In this document: positions 7,246 through 18,362 of the stretch, piece by piece
Layout of the letters: every line of letters starts with the position of its first letter
How positions within the stretch are numbered: the first letter of the stretch is position 1
Source of the DNA: Catenulispora sp. GP43
GTDB taxonomy: Bacteria > Actinomycetota > Actinomycetes > Streptomycetales > Catenulisporaceae
NCBI RefSeq assembly: GCF_041260665.1
Contig: NZ_JBGCCT010000038.1
Location: 55,607-119,606 of the forward strand
Length of the DNA: 64,000 nucleotides
Direction: 5' to 3'
Position numbers and translations under genes: made by a program
Notes under the pieces: generated by a model
Told to the model about the DNA's origin: nothing
Seen by the model: only the letters and a program-made list of their open reading frames with translations
Database searches by the model: none

Positions 7246-8231
7246 GCGGCGGCACGGATCCGGCGTTCGCGCAGCGACTCCTCACACCGGCTCTGCGCCT
7301 CTACCCGAAGAGCTACCGCGATCAACAGGGGTCTGAGATAGCCGGCACCTACACGGCGGCCACCGCCGGCGCCACCCGCGCGGAGATCCTTCGTGAAGCG
7401 CTCGACGTCGCCCGCCACGGCCTGCGAGTCCGCCTGCGCCTGACCTCCGACCGGTACGGCGGTGCCGTCGTCGGCGCGGCGCTGCCCTACGTTCTCGGCA
7501 GCGTCGCCGGCCTTTCCGGTGTCATGCTCTATCTGATGTTCCGGGGCGGGATCAACACGCACCACGAGGATTTCCTCTTCCGCATCCGCTTCGAGACCGG
7601 TCAGGGCTCCGACGGCGCTGTCCTTGCCTACATCCCGGTGTCAGTACTGGCCGCCGCGAGCGCAATGGCCCTGTCCGCGTTGGTCGGCCGCTGGGCCTTG
7701 GCCCGGTGGTTCGCCGTGGCCACACTGGTCGCCGCGGCCGTCACCATCGCGGTCGTCTTCGAACTGCGGCGCGGAGCCCACATCTATGTCCTGACAACGT
7801 TCCCCGGGTTCGAGATGCCGCTGATGCTGGCGGCCTTCGCAGCGCTGGTGCTCGCCGTACCTCCAGAGGCCAGAGCCCTTGCCGGGCATCGGATTCCCAC
7901 GATCGCGGTCGCACTGGCCGTCACCGGAATGCTCCAGCTGGCATGGCAGCGCGAGGGCTTCGCCTGGTCGCTGATCACTGCGATGCCGGGGGTCGTCGCC
8001 GCCGTCCTGGCCCTGGCGCTGGCCGCCGGGCTGCGCAACGGCCTCGCGCCCGGCGCCGTGGCGCTGGCCTGCGGCCCCTGGCTGATCCAGCCGCTCACCG
8101 GCGACCTGTACGACTACGGCTACGACGGCACTCAGTACGTCCTGCTCGTCGCGCTCGGCATCATCCTGGTGCTCGCGGCGGGAAGCCGCCACCACCGAAA
8201 TCGAATGTCGGCAGCGAAACCGCCCTGGTAA
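7242..8231 (+). CDS. Polytopic membrane protein coupled to PadR
   Basis: A 329-residue protein. An amphipathic cytoplasmic N-terminus (about 75 residues, RLLTPALRLYPKSYRDQQGSEIAGTY) is followed by about eight hydrophobic helices. The N-terminal motif (LYPxxYRxxxGxEI) is common in actinobacterial membrane proteins encoded behind PadR regulators; no enzymatic motif is visible. It overlaps the PadR gene by 4 nt, so translation is coupled. It probably responds to, or relieves, the membrane or drug stress that the PadR protein senses. The last codons and a short downstream hairpin separate it from the next membrane gene. Confidence 0.75.
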   Translation: MSGGTDPAFAQRLLTPALRLYPKSYRDQQGSEIAGTYTAATAGATRAEILREALDVARHGLRVRLRLTSDRYGGAVVGAALPYVLGSVAGLSGVMLYLMFRGGINTHHEDFLFRIRFETGQGSDGAVLAYIPVSVLAAASAMALSALVGRWALARWFAVATLVAAAVTIAVVFELRRGAHIYVLTTFPGFEMPLMLAAFAALVLAVPPEARALAGHRIPTIAVALAVTGMLQLAWQREGFAWSLITAMPGVVAAVLALALAAGLRNGLAPGAVALACGPWLIQPLTGDLYDYGYDGTQYVLLVALGIILVLAAGSRHHRNRMSAAKPPW

Positions 8232-8232
8232 C

Positions 8233-8253
8233 CTCCCCATCGCGGACGGGGAG
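8233..8253. terminator. Short intergenic stem-loop
   Basis: CTCCCC (8233-8238) and GGGGAG (8248-8253) form a 6-bp stem with a 9-nt loop between two same-strand membrane-protein genes, just before the ribosome site of the second. It could be a weak terminator or attenuator; it may also be chance in GC-rich DNA. Confidence 0.3.
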
Positions 8254-8267
8254 CGGGGGATGCATCA

Positions 8268-9047
8268 ATGGGGCTGGACGCCTTCTTCGACGGCCTGGAA
8301 AAGCTCATGGACGAGCTGCGCGAGCGCTGGCCGCGCGCCACGTTCTGGGTGATCGTCGCGCTGTGGTCGCTGGCCGCCGCCATTCCCACCGCGGGGGCCG
8401 CGCTGACCGGGGCCGGCTGGTTCAGTATCCTGATTCCGCTGGCGCCGCTGATCGTCATAGGGCTGACATACTGGGGCGGCGTCGAGTGGATCCCCACGTG
8501 GCTGTGGGTCACGGCGCTCTCGGTGTGGGCGCTGCTGCCCGGCGGTCTGGCGTCGGCGGGGCCGAAGGACGGTGCGGCCAAGACCGCGACCGCCGCCTTC
8601 CTGTTCTGTTACGGGCAGCTGCTTGTCGCGCTGCTGACCGCGATCTGCGTCCGACGCGGGTTCTCGGTGCGGACGCCGTTCGCGCAGCTGCGGCTGACCC
8701 GGCTGCGCCTGGTCGCGGCGGCGTTCCCGCTGGCCCTGTCGTTCCGGCCCGACCCGAGCCGGCCGGGGAAGGGCGCGAGCTGGCACGAGTTGGCGTGGTT
8801 GCTGGTCTTCGCGACGGTCATGGCCGCCTGCGCACTGCCCGGTGCGCGCAAGGCGCTGCTGGCCGCGCTCGCCATCGCCGGCGGGGCCTGGGCGATCCTG
8901 GCGCACGCCGCGCCAGGTGACCGCTGGGCCCAGATCGGCGAGAACGGCTGGCTCTGGGCCACCGGCTGCTACCAGTGGCTGCGCACCTCGCGGCAGGACT
9001 TCTGGCACGGCGGGCACGAGCGCGTGACCTGGCAGCGGGCCGCCTGA
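8268..9047 (+). CDS. Hypothetical polytopic membrane protein
   Basis: A 259-residue protein with about six or seven hydrophobic segments, the first being ATFWVIVALWSLAAAIPTAG near residues 25-45. Trp residues cluster near helix ends (YWGGVEWIPTWLWV). The short N-terminus is acidic and amphipathic (FFDGLEKLMDELRERWPR), and the C-terminal region is Trp/His-rich. No family motif was recognised. A purine-rich GGGGGA ribosome site precedes the ATG. It lies 36 nt after the PadR-linked membrane protein and may belong to the same transcript if the intervening hairpin is read through. Confidence 0.65.
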   Translation: MGLDAFFDGLEKLMDELRERWPRATFWVIVALWSLAAAIPTAGAALTGAGWFSILIPLAPLIVIGLTYWGGVEWIPTWLWVTALSVWALLPGGLASAGPKDGAAKTATAAFLFCYGQLLVALLTAICVRRGFSVRTPFAQLRLTRLRLVAAAFPLALSFRPDPSRPGKGASWHELAWLLVFATVMAACALPGARKALLAALAIAGGAWAILAHAAPGDRWAQIGENGWLWATGCYQWLRTSRQDFWHGGHERVTWQRAA

Positions 9048-9170
9048 GCGCGGAAAGGACGGGGCGAGCGATGCCCAGCTCAGACGGCCCAGAAGCCGCC
9101 TGCCCGCCAGTGAGCACCGCCCGCCCCGCCCGGTCATCGCAGACCCGCGGGACCTGCCGGATCAGCCCGA

Positions 9171-11015
9171 TCAGCCCCGCTTCTCCGGCGCGGCGGCCGA
9201 AGCGCACGTCGCCGCATCCGCCGCATCCGCCGCACCCTCCGCGCCCGCCGCCCCACCGGCCCGACCGGCCCGACCGCCCGCGACTCCCCCGTGAGCGTCT
9301 CCCCCATGCGCGACATCGAACAGATCCGGCGCAGCCCGCCGCACCGCATCAGCTTCCGCATCGTCCCCCCGCGCCTGCGAAGCCCGCTCGGCCTCGACCC
9401 GGGCCAGATACCGCTCCACCTCCTCGCGCACCGTCGCCTCGCTCCACCCCAGCACCGGCGCCATCAGCGCCGCCACCTCCGGTGCCGCCGCGACGCCGCG
9501 GTCCCAGGACTCGATCGAGATGCGGGTGCGCCGCGTCAGCACGTCCTCCAGGTGCAGCGCGCCCTCGTGCGAGGCCGCGTAGACCGCCTCGACCCGCAGG
9601 TAGTCGTCGGCGCCGGCGATCGGCTCGGCCAGCGACTCGTCGGCCGCGATCAGCTCCAGCAGTTCGTCGACGCAGGACCCGTACCTGCGCAGCAGGTGCT
9701 CCACGCGTACCTGGTGCAGGCCGGTGCGGCGGGCGAGCCTGCCGCGCTCGTTCCACCGCGCCGCGAAGCCCTCCGCGCCCAGGACCGGGACCTTGTCGGT
9801 CACCGAGTCCGGGATCTTCGCGCCGTCCGTGGTGTCCAGGTCCTCGACCGCCGCGTCGACGACGTCCTTGGCCATCACCCGGTACGTGGTGTACTTGCCG
9901 CCGGCCACGACCGTCAGGCCGGGCGCCGGCGAGGCGACGATGTGCTCGCGGGACAGCTTCGTGGTCTGATCCGCGGTGCCGGACAGCAGCGGACGCAGGC
10001 CCACGTACACGCCCTCGATGTCCTCCTCCGTCAGCGGCTTGCTGAGCACCGCGTTGGCATGCTCGAGCAGGTACTCGATGTCGGCACGGCTGGCCGCCGG
10101 GTGCTCGCGGTCCAGATCCCAGTCGGTGTCCGTGGTGCCGACCAGCCAGTGCCGGCCCCAGGGGATGACGAACAGCACGCTCTTCTCGGTCCGGGAGATC
10201 AGCCCGGTGCGCAGGTCGATCCGGTCGCGCGGCACCACCAGGTGCACGCCCTTGGACGCCCGCACCGAGATCGACGCCCGCAGCTGCGCCAGCTCGTGGA
10301 TGTCGTCCGTCCACACCCCGGTCGCCGCCACCACCTGCCGGGCCTTGACCTCGATCCGGCCGCCGCCCTCCAGGTCCTCGACCACGGCGCCGGTGACCCG
10401 GCCGCCCTCGCGCAGCAGCCCGGTCACGCGCGTGCGCGTCGCCACGCGCGCCCCGTACTGCGCCGCGGTGCGCGCCAGCGCCATCACGAACCGCGCGTCG
10501 TCGACCTGCGCGTCGTAGTACTGGATCGCGCCGACCAGCGAGTCCGACCGCAGCGCCGGCGCGCGCCGCAGCGCCGCGGTCTTGGTCAGGTGCCGGTGGC
10601 GCGGCAGGGCGCGGGCGCCGCCCATGGTGTCGTAGAGCATGACGCCGGCGCCTATGTAAAAGCGCTCCCATATCCGGTGCCGCAGCGGCAGCAGGAAGGG
10701 GACCGGGCGGACCAGGTGCGGCGCGATCCGGTTCAGCAGCAGCCCGCGCTCGGTCAGCGCCTCGCGTACCAGGCCGAAGTCGCGCTGCTCCAGGTAGCGC
10801 AGACCGCCGTGGATCAGTTTGCTGGAGCGGCTCGACGTCCCGGCGGCCCAGTCGCGGGCCTCGACCAGGGCGACGGACAGCCCGCGGGTGGCGGCGTCGA
10901 GCGCGGCCCCGGCCCCGACCACGCCGCCGCCGATGACCAGGACGTCGAACTCCTCCTCGGCCATCTGCTGGAGCGCGCCGAGGCGGTACTGGGCGCCCAG
11001 AGGTGTGGATTGCAC
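9171..11015 (-). CDS. glpD: Glycerol-3-phosphate dehydrogenase (FAD)
   Basis: A 614-residue aerobic glycerol-3-phosphate dehydrogenase that oxidises G3P to dihydroxyacetone phosphate at the membrane and passes electrons to quinone. The FAD-binding Rossmann motif is VLVIGGGVVGAGAALDAATRG near residue 25, followed by SSRSSKLIHGGLRYLEQ, and GGKYTTYR lies near residue 385. The C-terminal domain (DAO_C) is present. The last 50 residues are a Gly/Ala/His-rich low-complexity extension beyond the usual length. The GTG start at 11015 has a GGAGGAAA ribosome site. It is the last gene of glpF-glpK-glpD and equals gylB in the Streptomyces gyl nomenclature. Confidence 0.95.
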   Translation of the reverse strand: MQSTPLGAQYRLGALQQMAEEEFDVLVIGGGVVGAGAALDAATRGLSVALVEARDWAAGTSSRSSKLIHGGLRYLEQRDFGLVREALTERGLLLNRIAPHLVRPVPFLLPLRHRIWERFYIGAGVMLYDTMGGARALPRHRHLTKTAALRRAPALRSDSLVGAIQYYDAQVDDARFVMALARTAAQYGARVATRTRVTGLLREGGRVTGAVVEDLEGGGRIEVKARQVVAATGVWTDDIHELAQLRASISVRASKGVHLVVPRDRIDLRTGLISRTEKSVLFVIPWGRHWLVGTTDTDWDLDREHPAASRADIEYLLEHANAVLSKPLTEEDIEGVYVGLRPLLSGTADQTTKLSREHIVASPAPGLTVVAGGKYTTYRVMAKDVVDAAVEDLDTTDGAKIPDSVTDKVPVLGAEGFAARWNERGRLARRTGLHQVRVEHLLRRYGSCVDELLELIAADESLAEPIAGADDYLRVEAVYAASHEGALHLEDVLTRRTRISIESWDRGVAAAPEVAALMAPVLGWSEATVREEVERYLARVEAERASQARGDDAEADAVRRAAPDLFDVAHGGDAHGGVAGGRAGRAGGAAGAEGAADAADAATCASAAAPEKRG

Positions 11016-11086
11016 GGTGTTTCCTCCGTTTGTACTACGGGTGGACGGGACGGGGGCGGGCCCGAAGGCCCGCCGCGGTCGATCGA

Positions 11087-12607
11087 TCAGTCCTCGAAGT
11101 CGACCCAGTTCAGCGTCCGGTCCACGGCCTTCTTCCAGTTGCGGTAGCCCTTGGCGCGCGCGGCCTCGTCGGCCCGCGGCTGCCAGCGCTTGTCCTCGTT
11201 CCAGTTGCTGACCAGCTCGTCGGTGCTGCTCCAGAAGCCGACGGCCAGGCCCGCGGCGTAGGCGGCGCCCAGGGCCGTGGTCTCGGCGACGACCGGCTTG
11301 GACACCGGCACGCCGAGCACGTCGGCCTGGATCTCCATGGCCAGCTCGTTGGCGGTGACGCCGCCGTCCACGCGCAGCACGTCCAGCCGGACGCCGGAGT
11401 CCTGCTCCATCGCCTCCACGACGTCGCGGGTCTGGTAGGCGATCGACTCAAGGGTGGCGCGGGCCAGGTGGGCGTTGGTGTTGTAGCGGGACAGCCCGAC
11501 GATGGCGCCGCGGGCGTCCGAGCGCCAGTACGGCGCGAACAGGCCGGAGAAGGCCGGCACGAAGTACACGCCGCCGTTGTCCTCGACCTGCCGGGCCAGC
11601 GACTCGCTCTGCGCGGCTCCGGAGATGATGCCGAGCTGGTCGCGCAGCCACTGCACGGCCGAGCCGGTCACCGCGATGGAGCCCTCCAGGGCGTAGACGG
11701 CGTCCTGGTCGCCGAACTTGTAGGCGACCGTGGTCAGCAGTCCGTTCTCCGAGCGGACGATCTCCTTGCCGGTGTTCAGCAGCAGGAAGTTGCCGGTGCC
11801 GTAGGTGTTCTTGGCCGAGCCCGGGGTGAAGCAGACCTGGCCGACGGTGGCGGCCTGCTGGTCGCCGAGGTCGCCGGTGAGCGGGACCTCGCCGCGCAGC
11901 GGGCCGTCGGCGCGGGTCTTGCCGTAGCCGTCCGGGTCCGAGGAGGGCCGGATGGCCGGGAGCATGGCGCGCGGGACGTTGAAGAACCCGAGGAGTTCGT
12001 CGTCCCAGTCCAGGGTCTCCAGGTCCATCAGCATCGTGCGGCTGGCGTTGGTGACGTCGGTGACGTGCACACCGCCGTCGACGCCGCCGGTGAGGTTCCA
12101 GATCAGCCAGGTGTCCATGGTGCCGAAGATCGCGTCCCCGGCCTCGGCGTCGGCCCGCAGGCCCTCGACGTTCTCCAGCAGCCACTGGATCTTGCCGCCG
12201 GCGAAGTAGGTGGCCGGCGGCAGGCCGGCCTTGCGGCGGATGACCTGGCCGCGCTCGTCGGCGTCCAGCGCGGCGGCGATGCGGTCGGTCCGGGTGTCCT
12301 GCCAGACGATCGCGTTGTAGTACGGCCGTCCGGTGTGGCGGTTCCACACCACGGAGGTCTCGCGCTGGTTGGTGATGCCCAGCGCGGCCAGGTCCGAGGC
12401 GTGCAGGTGCGCCTTGTTCATCGCGGTCTCGATGACCGCCCGGGTCCGCTCCCAGACCTCGGTGGGGTTGTGCTCGACCCAGCCGGCCTTCGGCAGGATC
12501 TGCTCGTGCTCCAACTGGTGCCGGGCCACCTCGTTGCCGCCGTGATCGAAGATCATGAAACGGGTGCTGGTGGTGCCCTGGTCGACCGCGCCGACGTAGT
12601 CAGCCAT
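11087..12607 (-). CDS. glpK: Glycerol kinase 1
   Basis: A 506-residue FGGY-family kinase that makes sn-glycerol 3-phosphate from glycerol and ATP. It opens with [18 protein letters not shown], followed by [43 protein letters not shown] (phosphate-binding region) lies near 258, [13 protein letters not shown] follows, and the C-terminal lobe has [17 protein letters not shown]. The length is typical. It sits between glpF (upstream) and glpD (downstream, 71 nt) on the minus strand. A second kinase gene of clearly related sequence lies at 14746 in the opposite direction. Confidence 0.96.
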   Translation of the reverse strand: MADYVGAVDQGTTSTRFMIFDHGGNEVARHQLEHEQILPKAGWVEHNPTEVWERTRAVIETAMNKAHLHASDLAALGITNQRETSVVWNRHTGRPYYNAIVWQDTRTDRIAAALDADERGQVIRRKAGLPPATYFAGGKIQWLLENVEGLRADAEAGDAIFGTMDTWLIWNLTGGVDGGVHVTDVTNASRTMLMDLETLDWDDELLGFFNVPRAMLPAIRPSSDPDGYGKTRADGPLRGEVPLTGDLGDQQAATVGQVCFTPGSAKNTYGTGNFLLLNTGKEIVRSENGLLTTVAYKFGDQDAVYALEGSIAVTGSAVQWLRDQLGIISGAAQSESLARQVEDNGGVYFVPAFSGLFAPYWRSDARGAIVGLSRYNTNAHLARATLESIAYQTRDVVEAMEQDSGVRLDVLRVDGGVTANELAMEIQADVLGVPVSKPVVAETTALGAAYAAGLAVGFWSSTDELVSNWNEDKRWQPRADEAARAKGYRNWKKAVDRTLNWVDFED

Positions 12608-12676
12608 GAAGGGGTGCCTCTCTCGCGATCCGCAGAAATCTGAAACTGGTTGGAACGGTGGTGCGCGGGCGTCCGG

Positions 12677-13531
12677 CTACACGGCCGGCTGCTCCGCCGG
12701 GACCGCCGGGTCGATCGGCACGGCCGCCGGGTCGTCCGGGGTGGCCTCGTCCGACAGGAAGGTGCCGATCAGGAGCTTGTAGAGCCCGGCGCCGATCAGG
12801 CCGCCGATGATCGGGGCGACGATGGGCACCCAGAAGTACAGATCGCCGTACTGGTCCCGGAAGGCCGTGCCGTAGCCGGTGAAGAACTCCGCCAGGCGCG
12901 GGCCGAAGTCGCGCGCCGGGTTGATGGCGTAGCCGGCGTCGGTGCCGAAGGCCATGCCGATGGCCACCACGAGCAGGCCCACCACGACCGGCGCCAGGTT
13001 GGCCCCCGGGGAGGTGTTGCGCAGGTCGGTGATCGCCAGGATGCAGAACAGCAGGATCGCCGTGCCGATGATCTGGTCGCGGAACCCGCCCCACATGTGC
13101 ACCGGCAGCGAGCCGTTGCCGGGCAGCGTGGAGAAGATGCCCTGGCTCTTCAGGGTGTGGCCGGGGTCGAACTTCGCGATGACCTCGGTGTAGTTCCAGC
13201 GCACGATCAGCGCCGCGACGAACGCGCCGGCGGTCTGCGCCAGGGCGTACGGGGCCACCTTGCGCCACGAGAAGCCGCCGAAGGCGGCCAGCGCGACGGT
13301 GACCGCGGGGTTCAGGTGCGCGCCGGTGATCTTGGCTGCCACGTAGACACCCAACAGGACGCCGAACCCCCAGGCCCAGGCGATGCTGTCGTGGTTGCCA
13401 ATACCGCCGGCCACCACCTGTGCCACCACGCCGAGGCCGAACAGCAGAAGGATGAACGTGCCCGCGAACTCCGCGGCCATCTCTCCCACGAGCCCTTTGG
13501 CCCGAACGCGATCCGCCAAGCGATTCGCCAT
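12677..13531 (-). CDS. glpF: Glycerol uptake facilitator (MIP/aquaporin family)
   Basis: A 284-residue channel protein of the inner membrane for passive glycerol entry. The two half-helix signatures are GAHLNPAVTVALAAFGG (near residue 75) and GYAINPARDFGPR (near 210). The Asp after the second NPAR and the long loop are typical of aquaglyceroporins rather than water-only channels. Six membrane helices are evident. The start at 13531 was chosen because GGAGGAG lies 5 nt upstream; the frame stays open further 5' but that sequence is not MIP-like. It is the first gene of the glpF-glpK-glpD operon, divergent from the IclR-type regulator. Confidence 0.94.
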   Translation of the reverse strand: MANRLADRVRAKGLVGEMAAEFAGTFILLLFGLGVVAQVVAGGIGNHDSIAWAWGFGVLLGVYVAAKITGAHLNPAVTVALAAFGGFSWRKVAPYALAQTAGAFVAALIVRWNYTEVIAKFDPGHTLKSQGIFSTLPGNGSLPVHMWGGFRDQIIGTAILLFCILAITDLRNTSPGANLAPVVVGLLVVAIGMAFGTDAGYAINPARDFGPRLAEFFTGYGTAFRDQYGDLYFWVPIVAPIIGGLIGAGLYKLLIGTFLSDEATPDDPAAVPIDPAVPAEQPAV

Positions 13532-13660
13532 GTCTCCTCCTGACCGGGTGGGACGCCCCGGCCGTCCGGGGCGCCTGAAGTCCCGCGGGGAGCGTTCGCG
13601 GCTCACCATGGGATTCCGCACAGCGTGCGTTCGCGGAAACCTCCCGTCAACGGATGCCGG

Positions 13661-13836
13661 TCGACATTGTCGAACTCTGGTCAGGATCCCCGACCTGAGG
13701 TACCGTCGCGCGACATGGCGGTAATCTTCGCGCAGTTCCCCGTTCCGGCCGGTCAGGCCGGCCGGGGCGCCGCGCATGCCCCGCCGGGCTCGTCCGCGCC
13801 GTGCCCGTCCCCGGGTACGGCGTTCGACGACGTCGA
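13661..13836. promoter_or_regulatory. Candidate GylR operators in the glpF/gylR intergenic region
   Basis: The 334-nt divergent region 13532-13865 holds two copies of TCGAC-N3-GTCGA: TCGACATTGTCGA at 13661-13673 and TCGACGACGTCGA at 13824-13836, the second 29 nt before the gylR start. A GCGTTCGCGG direct repeat is also present (near 13592 and 13628). IclR-type regulators bind pairs of short palindromes, so these are reasonable candidates; the high GC content means chance cannot be excluded. No other gene is seen in this stretch. Confidence 0.45.
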
Positions 13837-13865
13837 CCACCGCACGAAGGGCTATCATCACCGCC

Positions 13866-14633
13866 ATGCCGGGACCCGTGCAGTCCATCGAACGCGCGGC
13901 AGCGATCCTGCGCCTGCTGGCACGTGGTTCCGGGCGGCTCGGGGTCGGCGAGATAGCGGCCTCCCTGGGCCTGGCCAAGGGCACGACGCACGGCATCCTG
14001 CGCACGCTGCAGGGCGTCGGGTTCGTCGAGCAGGACAAGTCCAGCGGCAAGTACCAGCTCGGCGCCACCCTGCTGCACCTGGGCACCAGCTATCTGGACG
14101 TGAACGAGCTGCGGTCCCGGGCGATCAACTGGGCCGACGCGCTGGCCGCGCGCAGCGGCGAGGCGGTGTGGATCGGCACGTTGCTGGAGGGCAAGGTGCT
14201 GATCGTGCACCACGTCTTCCGGCCGGACGACTCCCTGCAGAGCCTGGACGTGGGCGCGCTGCTGCCGCTGCACGCCAGTGCGCTGGGCAAGGTCCTGCTC
14301 GCCTACGACACCCAGGCCGCGGCCGAACTGCGCGAGACCGAACTGGCACCGCTCACCCGGCGCACGCTGGTCACCCCTGCCGCCCTGCGCCGAGAACTGA
14401 CGAAGGTGCGCGAACACGGCTACGCCGCCGACATCGAGGAGTCGACGCTCGGCCAGGCCTCGATCGCCGCGCCGATCCGCGGCTACGGCGGGCTGGTGGT
14501 CGGCGCGATCAGCATCACCGGGGCGGTGGACCGGCTGTGTCCCTCGACCGGCAAACCCGACCCGGCGCAGGCCGAGGCCGTGCAGAACGCCGCACAGATG
14601 ATCTCGCGGGATCTCGGCGCGGGACGCTGGTAG
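13866..14633 (+). CDS. gylR: IclR-family glycerol operon regulator
   Basis: A 255-residue IclR-family protein. The N-terminal winged HTH is [17 protein letters not shown] through [32 protein letters not shown]. The C-terminal effector domain includes [15 protein letters not shown] and the closing [18 protein letters not shown]. The ATG at 13866 was preferred because the upstream codons are Arg/Pro-rich shadow sequence. By position, divergent from glpF and upstream of glpK2, it matches GylR of Streptomyces, a repressor of gylCABX released by glycerol 3-phosphate. That role is inferred from family and context. Confidence 0.88.
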   Translation: MPGPVQSIERAAAILRLLARGSGRLGVGEIAASLGLAKGTTHGILRTLQGVGFVEQDKSSGKYQLGATLLHLGTSYLDVNELRSRAINWADALAARSGEAVWIGTLLEGKVLIVHHVFRPDDSLQSLDVGALLPLHASALGKVLLAYDTQAAAELRETELAPLTRRTLVTPAALRRELTKVREHGYAADIEESTLGQASIAAPIRGYGGLVVGAISITGAVDRLCPSTGKPDPAQAEAVQNAAQMISRDLGAGRW

Positions 14634-14745
14634 TCCCCGGCGCGGCCCGGCGCGGCGATCGCCGCCATCGCCGCTACCGCCACCACCGCCTTCGCCACCA
14701 CCCCCCGCCCACAGCCTGAACTCCCCCTCACCGAAAGGCTGCACC

Positions 14746-16272
<1,527 letters not shown>

Positions 16273-16301
16273 TCAGGACCGCGGCTTGCCCTCCGGTCAG
16301 G

Positions 16302-16946
16302 TCAGGCCGCGCCGCCGAGGATCGCGCAGACCTCGTCGGTGTCGGTCAGGATCGCGTCGCCGGCGAACTCCAAGCCGGCCAGCGAGCGCTCGGCGGCGGC
16401 GTGGTTCCCGGCGCCGCACGCGTCGCGCACGACGATCGGGATGTACCCGAGGTCCGCGGAGTGGCGCACCGTGGGCTCGATGCCGACCTCAAGCGCCACG
16501 CCGGCGATCAGGTAGGCGCGCACCCCGCAGTCGCGCAGCACGATGTCCAGCGGCGTGCCCTCGAAGGCGGACATCGTGATCTTGTCGATGACCGCCTCGT
16601 CGGGCCGCGGGTCCAGGCCCTCGGCGAGCTGGAAGCCGGGCGAGCCGTACGGGATCAGCGGACGCGTGTCGGCGGCGGCGTCCTTGTGCTGCCAGAGCTT
16701 GGCCTGCCGGAGCTGGAAGACGCCGGCCAGCGGGGCCGGCATGAAGTAGTGCCGCAGGAAGATCGTACGGACCCCCCGCCGGCGGGCCGCCTCCAACAGC
16801 CGCTGGACGTTCGCCAGCACCTGGCCGCCGTCAGGGATCTGCCGCAGCACGCCGACCTGCATGTCGTAGACGATCAGCGCGAGCCGCGCGGGGTCGAGCG
16901 CCTCGGCCAGCGATTCGGGGATTTCCAAGCCGTTGAAACGATCCAC
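16302..16946 (-). CDS. Isochorismatase-fold hydrolase lacking the catalytic cysteine
   Basis: A 214-residue cysteine-hydrolase-fold protein. Asp28 (VYDMQ) and Lys122 (IDKITMSAFEGT) of the usual Asp-Lys-Cys triad are present. The segment that normally reads GxATxxCVExTVR is GVALEVGIEPTVRHS, so Gly155 replaces the nucleophilic Cys. Loss of this Cys is typical of true isochorismatases (EntB, PhzD), which hydrolyse a vinyl ether, and argues against nicotinamidase or carbamoylsarcosine amidase activity. There are no siderophore or phenazine genes nearby, so a different ether or diene substrate, or a non-catalytic role, is possible. It is monocistronic and convergent with glpK2. Confidence 0.82.
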   Translation of the reverse strand: MDRFNGLEIPESLAEALDPARLALIVYDMQVGVLRQIPDGGQVLANVQRLLEAARRRGVRTIFLRHYFMPAPLAGVFQLRQAKLWQHKDAAADTRPLIPYGSPGFQLAEGLDPRPDEAVIDKITMSAFEGTPLDIVLRDCGVRAYLIAGVALEVGIEPTVRHSADLGYIPIVVRDACGAGNHAAAERSLAGLEFAGDAILTDTDEVCAILGGAA

Positions 16947-17032
16947 GCCGCAAACGCTACAGCCGCGGGCCCGCGAGCGCCGCCGTCGGGCATCGTCGCC
17001 TACACCGAGGTCAGGCGGTTACCCTGATCAGC

Positions 17033-17407
17033 ATGGAGGAGAATCGAGCGCGCCGCGTGGTCGACGCCCTGCGCGAACGCGGCGTCGACGCGCACGTCGC
17101 CAAGGTCAGCGTGTACCAGTTCGGGATCCGCGTGATGCTCTCGGGCGGACGCCAGGCCGAGTGGGACACCGACGACACCGCGGGGCTGGAAGCCCAGGTG
17201 ATGAAGGACGGGATGCTGGTCGGCTTCGTGCCGACGATCGAGGGGTCCGAGGACTTCGACGAGCAGCAGACCATCGACGCGCTCCTGCGCACCGACTACG
17301 ACCAGCCCATCGCGACCCGCCGCGCCCAGGCTCCGCCGCCGCAGCCGGCGCTGCCCCGGGACGGCGGCGTGTTCCGCCGGTTCCTCGAGGGCTTCCGCGA
17401 GCGCTGA
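17033..17407 (+). CDS. Small hypothetical acidic protein
   Basis: A 124-residue soluble protein, not recognised. The first 85 residues look like a compact alpha/beta domain: an N-terminal helix ENRARRVVDALRERGVDAHV, then strands VSVYQFGIRVML and RQAEWDTDD. A Pro/Gln-rich linker follows (APPPQPALPRD), ending with a basic FRRFLEGFRER helix. The ATG at 17033 follows the sequence GATCAGC with no strong ribosome site. It stands between the isochorismatase-fold gene (divergent) and a hydrolase, with no clear operon partner. Confidence 0.6.
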   Translation: MEENRARRVVDALRERGVDAHVAKVSVYQFGIRVMLSGGRQAEWDTDDTAGLEAQVMKDGMLVGFVPTIEGSEDFDEQQTIDALLRTDYDQPIATRRAQAPPPQPALPRDGGVFRRFLEGFRER

Positions 17408-17501
17408 GCTGGCTGCTGGGGGCTAGGCGCCGGCTGCCGGATACCGTACGCGCTGCTGAAAAATCCTGCGAGGATCCAGCAAGAAGCCGATACTCTCAGC
17501 C

Positions 17502-18362
17502 ATGAGCACCCTGGGAAAGATCACGCACGAAGGCCTGACCTACGCCGAGATCCAGGGCTTCCGCCCCCTCCTGTTGGACCTGCACCTGCCGGCCACGGCC
17601 AGCGCACGGTCCCCGGTCCCGGTCGTGGTCTGGATGCACGGCGGCGCCTTCTGGTCCGGCGACCGCCGCTACCTGCCCGCCGACCTCGCGCCGAACGCGG
17701 TGTTCGACGCCCTCGCCGCCGCCGGCATCGCCGCCGCGACCATCGACTACCGCCTCTCCGGCGAGGCCGCGTTCCCGGCGCAACTGCACGACGTCCGGGC
17801 CGCCATCAGGTACCTGCGGGCCAACGCCGCGACCTGGGGCCTGGACCCCACCCGCGTCGGCGTCTGGGGCGAGTCCTCCGGCGGCATGCTCGGAGCGCTC
17901 GCGGCCCTGGCGCCCGCCGACAAGGACGCCGACGGCACCGCCGACCAGCCGCTGGCGGCCGCCGCGACGTTCTGCTCGCCGACGGACCTGGTGGCGCTGC
18001 GGCATTTCAGCGCCATTTACGGCCTGCTCGGGGAAACCGGCGACACCGCCGCCACCAGCGCCACCCTCGAAGCCGCGGCCGCGCAGGCCAGTCCACTGAC
18101 GTACGTACACGCCGACGCTCCACCGTTCTTCATCGTGCACGGCGACGCCGACAGCAAAATCCCGATCCGCCACGCCGAACTCCTGCACGAAGCACTGCTC
18201 GCGGCCGGCGCGCACTCGACGCTCATATCCGTCGCAGGCGCCGAGCACGTCTTCGACGGACACCCCAACCCCCAAGACCTCGTCGACCAGACAGTGGCCT
18301 TCTTCTCCCGCGAACTCGCCTCCGCCGGCCCGGCCCGACCGCGACCCCCACGACGCCCGTGA
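17502..18362 (+). CDS. Alpha/beta hydrolase of the HSL/esterase-lipase type
   Basis: A 286-residue esterase-like protein. The oxyanion-hole motif WMHGGAFWSGD is near residue 45, the nucleophile elbow GESSGG (Ser) near 125, the acid in HGDADSKIPI near 210, and the His in GAEHVFD near 247, so the full catalytic triad is present. HGG plus GxSxG(G) marks the hormone-sensitive-lipase/BD-FAE group of carboxylesterases and acetyl-esterases. There is no signal peptide, so it is probably cytoplasmic. The C-terminal tail (GPARPRPPRRP) is a basic Pro-rich extension. Monocistronic; substrate unknown. Confidence 0.9.
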   Translation: MSTLGKITHEGLTYAEIQGFRPLLLDLHLPATASARSPVPVVVWMHGGAFWSGDRRYLPADLAPNAVFDALAAAGIAAATIDYRLSGEAAFPAQLHDVRAAIRYLRANAATWGLDPTRVGVWGESSGGMLGALAALAPADKDADGTADQPLAAAATFCSPTDLVALRHFSAIYGLLGETGDTAATSATLEAAAAQASPLTYVHADAPPFFIVHGDADSKIPIRHAELLHEALLAAGAHSTLISVAGAEHVFDGHPNPQDLVDQTVAFFSRELASAGPARPRPPRRP

